Source: Larix kaempferi (Eukaryota > Streptophyta > Pinopsida > Pinales > Pinaceae). From it: 64,000 nt of DNA. Shown piece by piece: positions 55,339-64,000 of this stretch. Numbering within the stretch: position 1 is the stretch's first letter; every line of letters starts with the position of its first letter. The position numbers and the translations under genes were made by a program. The stretch spans positions 870,001 through 934,000 of the forward strand of contig BSBM01001067.1 in assembly GCA_027924585.1 (NCBI GenBank). The letters run 5' to 3'. The notes beneath the pieces were generated by a model. It searched no databases, was not told the DNA's origin, and saw only the letters and a program-made list of their open reading frames with translations.

Positions 55339-56910
55339 AGTTTGACTAGAGGTTTGGAAGGTAAAGCAACAAGTCAAGTAACCCATAATTGTAGAACAAA
55401 AGATCTTACAAGAAACAACAAGATTGCTTTACGAAAATAGGGGAAGAAAATTATCTTGCGATTGTGTCGGAATGACCAATTGGTCAACAACGCGAGACAC
55501 GACTGCTCAATCAAGTCAAGGAATTAGTTTCTCATTTTCAATAAGGCAATGTTGTTTCTAAGATTCTTAAATTACTGGAAGTCTTGTCGGATAATTTTAC
55601 ATTTTGTGGGTCAGCCTCATTTTGAGCCTAATACTATATTAAAATGCTCCTGAATTTAATGCTCTAATGCCCAAACAAAAAATTTGATACCATTCAATTA
55701 ATCATGGAACTATTCTTGAACATGTATTAACTAAACAATGGTTTGACTAGAGATTAGGAAGGTAAAGCAACAAGTCAAGCAACCCAATCTTGTAGAACAA
55801 AAATATTACAAGCAATAACTAGATTGGTTTAGGAAACAGGGGAAGAAACCTATCTTCTAACTGTGGTAGAATAATCAGTTGGTCAACAATGAGAGACACA
55901 CATTAAAGAAATTTTGAGGTCTAAAATGGGCCTCCTAAGGAAAATTATAAAATAATAGTGGAAATAATAAAATAATATTAGTATGTACCTCATCAAATTT
56001 TGGATGAAAAAGGAAAAACTACTTTTTAAACTCGTTTTTTCAATGTATCACCTTGTGCATTCACTCAAATTTCGACCGGGAGCACTCGTTGGATGGGGAA
56101 TTCAATTCCACACCCAATGAGTACTACCCACACGGCATGCTTTGATGGATCCTGCTGCCCCAAAAACAATAAATACATGAAAAAATGTGATAACATCGAG
56201 TACCGACATGGTATGCTTTTGATGGACCCCACTGCCCCAAAAACAATAAATACATGAAAAAAGGTGATGGTGATGACATCATTCACGTTTTTTCATGTAT
56301 TTATTGTTTTTGGGGCAGCGGGGTCCATCAAAAGCATGCCATGTGGGTACCCGTTGGGTGCGGAATCGAATTCCCCATCCAACGAGTGCTCCCGGTCAAA
56401 ATTTGAGTGAATACACAAGGAGTTAAGTTGAAAATACGAGTTGAAAAATAGTTTTTTCACTTTGACCTTTTTACCTTTTACTTTTTTACCCAAAGAATGG
56501 TGATTCGCCTCCCATGGTTGACATCATCACCTTGAATTCTATTGGTTGAGTTTTATAGTACATTTCTTTTGTTTTGAGGCCCATTTTTAACCTCAAATTT
56601 TCTCTAATGACTACTCAATCAAGTCAAGCAATTAGTTGTTCTTTTCCAAGAAGACAATGTCGTTTCTAAGATTCTTAAATTACTAGAAGTCTTGTCAAAT
56701 ATTTTTCGCATTTTGTGGATCAGGGTCATTACTAGCTCTGGTACTATACTAAAACTGCAACGTATTAAAATATTCCTAATTTTAATGCTTTGATACCAAA
56801 ACAAAAAAGCTTGACACCATTCAATTATGCATGGAATTCATAACTATTGAACATGCATTAACTAAACATTCAAAATACAAGTACAACATAATATAGATAA
56901 TGCTAGATCA
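55339..56910 (+). repeat. ~401-bp tandem duplication, second copy interrupted
   Basis: GTTTGACTAGAG starts copies near 55339 and 55740. Both continue through GGTAAAGCAACAAGTCAAG, TTGGTCAACAA and, after a 709-bp insertion in copy 2, ACTCAATCAAGTCAAG and TCTAAGATTCTTAAATTACT. The copies are diverged and have no gene. Confidence 0.8.
55901..56609. mobile_element. Foldback element (709 bp) in the duplicated segment
   Basis: Ends CATTAAAGAAATTTTGAGG and, as reverse complement, CATTAGAGAAAATTTGAGG continue to a shared AATGGGCCTC, a ~34-bp TIR. The interior folds back around 56285: AAAACAATAAATACATGAAA pairs with its complement, and GGGAGCACTCGTTGGATGGG pairs with its complement near 56375. One arm carries a tandem duplication of the GCCCCAAAAACAATAAATAC part. 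It interrupts copy 2 of the 401-bp duplication, and copy 1 shows the uninterrupted site. Non-coding, MITE-like; TSD unclear. Confidence 0.8.
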
Positions 56911-57173
56911 TTGTATTTTATGCCACAAATGTAGAAATTTCATGAATTTCAACTCTAATGAAAATACAGAAATTTCTCCTCTTTCCTAGAAGTTTCTGGG
57001 ATCTAGTCCCTGTGAATTAACAACCTTAGCGCTGATCTGAAATATAATAAAACAGCAGCAACAGTGGACAATATTTCACTTCTTAACAACCCCAATCCAT
57101 TAAGCAATTCAAGAGAAAAGATACCGTTATCCACCTAAGTTGCACTTAGTTGGATGTCAAGTGAGCCTGCAAA
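56911..57173. other. Short spacer, nothing recognised
   Basis: AT-rich sequence running up to the GATCG repeat at the left edge of the next LTR element. Joined to 60768 it forms the pre-insertion site. Confidence 0.5.
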
Positions 57174-57178
57174 GATCG

Positions 57179-57957
57179 TGTGAAATTGCCCACATAAGAT
57201 CCAAAGAGATGATGTAAACCTCACAATGAAAGAATTTAGGAATAATAGAAGAAGAGACAAGCAATAGAACTTAGATCCAAAGAAACTCTGATTTGAGGCA
57301 GAATAATTACACATGTTACATTAAACTGAATAGTGAACAGGTAAATATACAATGCTGAGTATGATGATTCGAATTCACTAGGAGGAATTCGAATTGGCCT
57401 TCATGCACAGATCCATAATCAGTGGAGAGTCATCAATGCCTAACTAGGAGTCCACCTTCTCATCAGTGAAGTCATCAATGCACAAGTAATGGTCAACCGA
57501 GAGTCAAACTGAGTCTAACTGAATGTGTTTGGTGTAAGTGGCACATGGAAGCACTTATATAGTGAAGGAGGCTCAGTGGAGGGCGCCATAGGAGTTAACT
57601 GGAGTCAGAATGGTCAATCTAATCTCACTGGAGGTCCAACAAAGTGATAAACTCAGTAAAGAGTCAGTTAATCCTTAAATCAAGGAAATAACTAAAGATA
57701 ACTCAATATAACTAAATATAACTGGACTGGTAGGTGAAGAAGGCGCCCTTGTCATGCAGTGGAGCAAAGGAGGGCGCATTAGTCACTGGAAGGGCTAGAA
57801 ATGATCTGAAAGAAGCTCCGGGGGCTAGTTTGCTGAGGACTAGGTGCTGGGACTAATGACCTAGAATGCATGCAAACCCTAATTTTGCATGCATGACTGA
57901 AATGAAAATGACTGGAAAGCTATTAGAACTAGGATGGAGTATAGGAATATCCTAACA
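57179..57957 (-). repeat. 3' LTR of second GAG-protease element
   Basis: Carries GAGGGCGCCATAGGAG, AATTGGCCTTCATGCACAGA and a TGCATGCAAACCC-TTTTGCATGCATG palindromic region. Nearly identical to 59985-60762. Confidence 0.94.
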
Positions 57958-58207
57958 CCCCCCCTTAATCCATCCTGAGCCCTGGTAACTAGGACCAAAG
58001 GTCACCCATACAATAAATGAAATGATAATAAAAGACATAACTGTCCATAAACTGAGGAAATGGGGAAAACCTCATGGGAAAAATACCCCCCCTCAAAAGA
58101 ACAGTAAATAACTCAAAGAACCATCATGCAGAAAAGAAAGAAGCTTTCATCAGTGAAAACTTTTGCAAAAGACTTGGCAAGCTGATCCCATGTAGGAAGG
58201 TCTCCCA

Positions 58208-59857
58208 CTATGTGGAGGATGAAGCAAGTCTTTCAGGAACTTTTTCTGTATCTGGAGCGAATGGAACATGAGTAGTCTTCCCAAAAGATGGAAGAGAGAA
58301 CCCCATCATCATGCTGCATCTCTCATGGAGAGATGGATGGCATAATGCAAGGTTGGCATGATACTGAAGTCTAGTAGTTCTGTAAGCAAATAAACCATCA
58401 ACTGTGTTCTCAGTAGTAGCAAGGACTGTGTGAGAACATATTTCTCTTGAATCTGGACTGAGAATAGGTGTTGGTTCTGAATCTTCTTGAACCATGATCT
58501 CAACATCAAAATCTTGATCTTCTTCTTCACTAGAAGAGGAGTCACAGGGAGAGGAGTCACTGTGATCTTCATCAGAATCTGAAGGAGTAGTTGGAGAGAA
58601 CGGCATGAAGTGTGAGAACTCATATGCCTTTGAGGCATGATTAGCAATCCCATTCGCTATAACCTTTCCAGTGGAGATTTCTGTAATTTCTACTGTGTTT
58701 GGACCAAAAATTACTTGTTTTGGAGATCCTGTATGAGTCATTTGATATACTGACAATAAATTAGTTGTAAGAGAAGGAACAAATAAGACATTTTTGAACT
58801 TACCATGCTCCATATGAATTGTACCCAAACCTTTGGCAGAAATCTGAGAGTTGTCTCCCATGTGAATGGTAGGCCCATCTTGGAGATCCAAAGAGGAGAA
58901 GGATTCTTCTTCTGCAATCATGTGGTTGGAGGCTCCAAAATCTATGAGGAGGGCTTTTGTTTTTGAAAAACCAGCCATCAATGCATGGCAATCATCAGAT
59001 CCACTTCCAGAATCAGTCATCTTTGCTTCTTTTGGAACAACAATTTGGTTTTGTTCAAGAAGCTTGGTTAGAAGATCAATCTTCTTGTGCATGCAGGCAT
59101 GCTCAGGATGGTTTCCTCTCTTGCAGTAGGTACAATTAGGTCTCTTTTGTTTGTCATTCTTGGATCTTGAAGGTTTCTTTCCTTTGCCTTTTTGTCCCCC
59201 TTTTGCATTCGCTCCACTTGATTCACCAGCTAAAAGAGCTAGATCTCTGGAGGTTTTGATGGCACCCATTTGAAACAGTTTGTTCTCTTCTTGAATGAGG
59301 GCTTCAATAAAGTTATTTAAAGTGGGAAACTTCCATCCACGGATGGACATTCGAACAGAATGAAAGGTAGATACAAAGACAGAAAATTGAGATCCAAGTT
59401 TGCTCAATATAGAGAGTATCAATTGCTCATCACTTTAAGTGATGCCACATTGCTTGCAATGCAAAACCAAATTCTGAAATTTGGAGAAGAATTCTTGGAT
59501 GCTCTCGAAATTGCTAGGTTGAAGGGCAACCAATTCATTCTCAAGAATGTAACCTCTTAGTTCGTCTTGTTTGCCAAAAAGACTCTTCAATTTTATCCAT
59601 AACTGATTTGGAGACTTCAATCCATCAGTATGAAACAATAGATCATCAGATATATGAAAGCATATGCATCCAAAGGCTTCATCCATTTTGTTTAGGTGCT
59701 TGACTCTCTTTTCAGCTTGATGTGGTATGGCATCTTTTTCCTCAACTATTCTAGTAAACCCTCTTGACTGCAAGAGTACTATCATCTTCATCTTCCATTC
59801 GAAATAATTGAAAGGAGTGAGAAGTATAGGAGAAGAAGGAGCATTCGAATTGCTCAT
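58208..59857 (-). pseudogene. Gag-protease polyprotein, one in-frame stop
   Basis: ATG at 59857 (MSNSNAPSSPILLTPFNYFE) opens a single frame to 58208, interrupted only by TAA at 59435-59437. Gag region: WKMKMIVLLQSRGF, DELRGYILENELVALQPSNF, SIRGWKFPTLNNFIEALIQE. A Lys/Gly-rich stretch precedes the knuckle CTYCKRGNHPEHAC (CX2CX4HX4C). Protease: ALLIDFGASNHMI, where the usual DSGAS has Phe for Ser, then LGTIHMEHGKFKNVLFVPSL and TNLLSVYQMT. An acidic Asp/Ser run (DSDEDHSDSSPCDSSSSEEE) and a decayed GAG-preintegrase piece (CHPSLHERCSMM, LPSFGKTTHVPF) end the protein. No integrase core, RT or RNase H. It would package RNA if expressed; protease activity is doubtful. Confidence 0.9.
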
Positions 59858-59984
59858 CTTGACTGCTTGAACAAGTGCAAATAGAAAGCTACTGAATCTG
59901 CTGCTGCAACTGCTGGAACTTCGAAATACCTGCAAAAAACTCTCAAGAATGGAGGTAGAATATACTCTCAAGGCTCTGATACCA

Positions 59985-60762
59985 TGTGAAATTGCCCACA
60001 TAAGATCCAAAGAGATGATGTAAACCTCACAATGAAAGAATTTAGGAATAATAGAAGAAGAGACAAGCAATAGAACTTAGATCCAAAGAAACTCTGATTG
60101 AGGCAGAATAATTACACATGTTACATTAAACTGAATAGTGAACACGTAAATATACAATGCTGAGTATGAGGATTCGAATTCACTAGGAAGAATTCGAATT
60201 GGCCTTCATGCACAGATCCATAATCAGTGGAGAGTCATCAATGCCTAACTAGGAGTCCACCTTCTCATCAGTGAAGTCATCAATGCACAAGTAATGGTCA
60301 ACCGGGAGTCAAACTGAGTCTAACTGAATGTGTTTGGTGTAAGTGGCACATGGAAGCACTAATATAGTGAAGGAGGCTCAGTGGAGGGCGCCATAGGAGT
60401 TAACTGGAGTCAGAATGGTCAATCTAGTCTCACTGGAGGTCCAACAAAGTGATAAACTCAGTAAAGAGTCAGTTAATCCTTAAATCAAGGAAATAACTGA
60501 AGATAACTCAATATAACTGAATATAACTGGACTGGTAGGTGAAGAAGGCGCCCTTGTCATGCAGTGGAGCAAAGGAGGGCGCATTAGTCACTAGGAGGGC
60601 TAGAAATGATCTGAAAGAAGCTCCGGGGGCTAGTTTGCTGAGGACTAGGTGCTGGGACCGATGACCTAGAATGCATGCAAACCCTAATTTTGCATGCATG
60701 ACTGAAAATGAAAATGACTGGAAGCTAGTAGGACTAGGATGGAGTATAGGAATATCCTAACA
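59985..60762 (-). repeat. 5' LTR of second GAG-protease element
   Basis: Ends directly at the PBS complement. Matches the left LTR with single-base differences, for example ACACGTAAATA against ACAGGTAAATA and GAGTATGAGGATT against GAGTATGATGATT. Confidence 0.94.
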
Positions 60763-60767
60763 GATCA

Positions 60768-63700
60768 AACAAGTCTACTTGTTTATTTCAGGATCAGAAG
60801 GCCATACAAGCCATTCTGGCCCTTTTTTATATTTTTTGCATATTCACACTTCACACCCCCTTGGGAGAATTGTAATATATGATGTAGCATGATGACCTTA
60901 TGTAAAAGGATTGGCCTTCTTAGGACTTAGTCATCAAACTAATCACCCTAGAGTGTTTTTTCCTTGTTAATTATGCGACTCTTTTTAGCGACACATAATT
61001 TTCGAGTTTTTCACTCAAATCCTCCAAAACTGGGGTGGTTAAGTTGATGATTATGCCTTCGAAGGGTTATTAAAGCCTAGAGTCTATGTATATTACCATG
61101 CTAGTCATAATCCCAAAGTCTTATGAACATGCATTAAGTCCCCCCTAGGATTTTTTAATTTTTAGTTTTTTAATAAATCATTGATAAGGTGTAATTTAAT
61201 TGTAAAATTTCAAAAGGTCATAAAAATGGGTCTAGGGGGGCAAACTAGATATGGGGATGCTCGTTTCCTAACCCAAATCCCCCACTAAACCCCTAAACCC
61301 ACTTTTGAGAGTCAAATTGACGATTTTCAATTACTAATTTTGATTTTCTCTCAAAAATGACAAAAAGTGTCATATAATTGGAAAATATGGAGAAAATCCA
61401 ACTCCTAAATCAAAGGGAGTATGTCTAGAACATGTCTCTGAGGAGTCAAGGTTGTTGAGCATTTTGTCTGGTTCATTGAAGGAGGTATCTAAGCATCTAA
61501 TCCCACTCTTTATTGGAGAATCAACTTGTCACCAAAGAGGGAGGGTGCATTTCTCCATATGGCAGCCTTGTTTGAGTTGGTTGGAAGAGGTCGAGTCCTC
61601 CCAAGAGGGGCTGGGACACCTCATGAAAGGTGGCACCCTCCCCTTGCATGCATACAAACAACAATCCACCAATCTCTCAACCTCCAAGCCACCTCCTCTC
61701 TTGGAAATTGCGCCCCCTTGGGGTTTCTAGCTCAATTTTCTATAAAAGCAAGCTCTTTCCTCTTGTTTATAAGGGAGGATTGAAGCTCTGCCAAAATTTG
61801 TATGAACTCTTTTGAATCATTGAGAATAAAGAATGCTTTGGAGGCAGATCTATGGTGTAATGATCTTCATGTGTGGATGCTAATTGTCAAGGGTTTCTGA
61901 TGTATAATCTTTCTTGTTTTTTCTTGCTTTTCATTGGTTACCTATGGGCCTACAAGGAGAGCTACCTCTCAGTAGGGTAAGAGTTTATTTTTGGTTTCAT
62001 TTATGCTCTTACTGATTTCCTGTAGTAGATCTATTGGAGATGCCTGCACATTTTGTTTAATTGTATGCTTTCTAGTTTTTTGCTTTAGGCAACACCTCTT
62101 TTTAGCCATTTGTTTGTGCAAAGGTTTTCAAGTCTCAAGTAACCTCACTTGGAGAAGGATTGGAGCTTGCTTGCATCCTCCTCATCTTCAAGATCTATCA
62201 AGGACATAGTCCCTCAGTATTCCACCAAAGCAACTTCAAAGTCTTTCTAGTTTCTTGGCTACTTCACCTTCTTTCTCTTAAAAGTTAAAATCAAAATACT
62301 TTTCTGGTTACTTTTTTATATGATAACAAGTGTAGATCAGATCTGAACTTTTCATCTTAAAGTCTTACTTGTTACATACTATAGATAGATCTAAAGGGAT
62401 TTTATTTGAATCATTATCATAAGCATAGATCTAGTTCATTTTAGTACTTGTAGCTACCAAATTGCAATATGTTTCCAAGTACTAAGTAGGGTAATTTTTT
62501 ATTTCAGATTTGATTAACCCACTAACTCTTAACCATTTTAGCTTGCTGGTTTTTGTCTTTTATCGCCAGGGAAAGCGGAAGTGCTGGCGAAATTCGTAAG
62601 ATTTGAGCCATTCAAAAGCACCTCTTCAAAGCCCTTTTAAGTTTGAAGTTTTTCCATTCATTTGTAAGTCTTTTGATCCTAATCTATAAAGGATCAAAGG
62701 CCTTCTTCTTTTGGATATCATTGTAAACCTTTAATAAAAGAAGCAAGTGGGCTACACAGCGCCCACACCCCTTCCCCCCATTGGGGGAACCTGTATCACC
62801 TCTTGTTTGGATTGACTGTTCATTTTTGGTATGCTTTCTTGCTTGATACTAACCCTTAAAGTAGTTTTCATATTTGCAAGTTAGATTAAATTTCATTTTT
62901 GCAAAGTTAGATTAAATTAGTTTCATGTTGCAAGATTAGATTGATTTAGTTTCTTTCTTCCTTTTGTTTTATCTTTTCTCTGTAATAAGTAACGAACCCG
63001 ACTTGGTTGTCACGAAGTATGCTCTCGCCGCCACCTAAAGGGCTCACCGATTAGTGGTGGATGATTAGAAAAGAGACTCTTAATCAGTAGTAATTAGTGT
63101 AACACTTATTTGCTTCACAGTTTCATTTTACTTTCAAATCGGAACGAACATTTTGCATTATCTCCATGTATGCTCTTGTCCATCACGGACTAGTTTAGGT
63201 TGGTCTGATCTTTGGAACAAACAGAAACAGGATTTCGCACTCAATAAACTCTCACATTTAATTAACAACACACATTAATTAAAACTAATTTCCCTAAACA
63301 AACGGAAATCCAACGTCCCAATCTTTACCTTTTGTGGGCAAAGTTTGCAAAGAAAGCGAGAACAACTAGATAGTGACTACGGGACCCCGTCAGGCTACAC
63401 CCTCGATTGGTGTAGTGTTGGACACACCCCCGTGACTCCGATCTAGCCCACATTTTCTTGTGTAGAACCACATTGGGCAAAGTCCGTACATATTCCACAT
63501 ACCTTTTGGTATATCGAAACCCCCCTTCCTGTAATCTACTCATCATAATAAATTTAAAACTAGCCAAGATACACTTGCAAAACATTTCTTATTTTCAGCA
63601 GCACTATTTGACTCCATTGCCACTGATCTATTTTGCAACAATACTATTTGCTTAAATTCATTTCTTGTTGTGAATGATATATCTTTATATGTTGTTGAAC

Positions 63701-64000
63701 TAATTCAAACTTTTGCATTTATCTTGTTTCAGTATTTTATCTTAAAAAACCCCTAAAAAAACTCACTCACATTTTAACAACTAAGAACTAAAGCCTTAGT
63801 AACTTTTCTTAGGGTCTACACCCCTTGGCATTGTTAGGAGTTAGCCTAAATGGAGGAGTCAAGATCAAGTGACAGTACTTGACTCGAGACTTGCCCCCAA
63901 GGACAAACCAAGTGGCTTGAAGATTTTTGCCACATTACCCAGGTGTGTATCAGGTGGCAACAGATACCAAACTTATGCTACAAGTTTCATACCTCTAGGG
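60768..64000 (+). other. No recognisable gene; possible LTR or leader of an element leaving the window
   Basis: Short open frames around 61452-61815 do not resemble known proteins. Promoter-like TATAAAAG at 61741 lies in a C/T-rich context, with AATAAAG at about 61826. Around 63811-63840, GGGTCTACA is followed by CCCCT and TGGCATTGTTAGGAG. This faintly resembles a decayed Ty3-type primer-binding site after an LTR end. No second LTR is visible, so this remains a suggestion. Confidence 0.3.

Larger units (their letters stand above)
57179..60762 (-). mobile_element. Second GAG-protease-only LTR element, young
   Basis: Read leftward: 5' LTR 60762-59985 (778 bp) and 3' LTR 57957-57179 (779 bp), TGTTAGGATATTCC to GGCAATTTCACA. 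The PBS complement GGCTCTGATACCA is at 59972-59984, and a C-rich tract at 57958-57965 is the polypurine tract in plus-strand view. Flanks are GATCG (57174-57178) and GATCA (60763-60767), a TSD with one change. The two LTRs differ at only about a dozen or two positions by eye. The 2.0-kb interior encodes only Gag and protease. Confidence 0.92.

Noticed and set aside
58866-59129. 87-codon plus-strand frame
   Set aside because: Antisense to the Gag-protease frame of the element at 57179-60762.
61452-61815. Three overlapping plus-strand frames of 61-92 codons
   Set aside because: No motif, composition follows local C/T richness, and all three frames are open at once.
1-64000. tRNA or rRNA genes
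   Set aside because: I looked for cloverleaf-like and conserved T-arm words and saw only primer-binding sites copied from tRNA 3' ends; no complete RNA gene is apparent by eye.

Overview
The window is a nuclear segment from a land plant with a large, repeat-dominated genome. Evidence: CACTA (TNP2-type), hAT (BED/DUF659/hATC) and Ty1-copia coding remnants of plant type, plant-like introns, very low gene density, and elements nested up to three deep. A gymnosperm or another big-genome lineage fits, but the sequence does not settle the species. No rRNA, tRNA, CRISPR array or intact single-copy gene was recognised. The only hints of a host gene are short exon-like segments near 35.57-36.02 kb. 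LAYOUT: 1-3530 is the 5' part of a CACTA transposon on the minus strand, with a multi-exon TNP2-like transposase pseudogene; it runs off the left edge. 3540-17739 looks like one 14.2-kb TIR transposon of a type I cannot name. It has a five-exon plus-strand gene of unknown function, a converging minus-strand DDE-like transposase pseudogene, minisatellite arrays, a 280-bp hairpin and TTCGGCCGAA-type subterminal motifs. 17740-20436 is gene-free sequence with two short tandem duplications. 20442-34611 (TSD CCAAT) is a pol-less, short-LTR copia-like element whose gag module has been tandemly multiplied five-fold. It carries a 5'-truncated LINE and a full-length copia element (27373-34057) nested inside it. 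34617-36613 is spacer with the possible host exons. 36614-37155 is a solo LTR (TSD TTAAT). 37489-45790 is a possible second solo LTR split by a copia element (37843-44973, TSD ACTTG), which itself carries a hAT (40743-43393, 8-bp TSD CCAGAGGG). About 46.4-55.2 kb holds a Ty3-like gag relic with three CCHC knuckles, split by a hAT (47112-54955), which is in turn split by a minus-strand GAG-protease-only LTR element (50328-54909, TSD ATTCC). 55339-57173 has a 401-bp tandem duplication with a foldback element inside it. 57179-60762 is a second minus-strand GAG-protease-only LTR element with nearly identical LTRs. 60768-64000 has no recognisable gene and may be LTR or leader sequence of an element running off the right edge. 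HOW THE PARTS RELATE: almost everything is mobile DNA at different stages of decay. Three of the LTR elements (outer 20442-34611, 50328-54909, 57179-60762) lack reverse transcriptase and integrase, so any mobility would depend on enzymes supplied by relatives. The copia element at 27373-34057 retains all pol domains but is disabled by stops, frame changes and substitutions at key protease and integrase residues. Many lesions are C-to-T or G-to-A, as expected from decay of methylated cytosines. The multiplied gag array and the 14.2-kb two-gene TIR element are the most unusual objects here.
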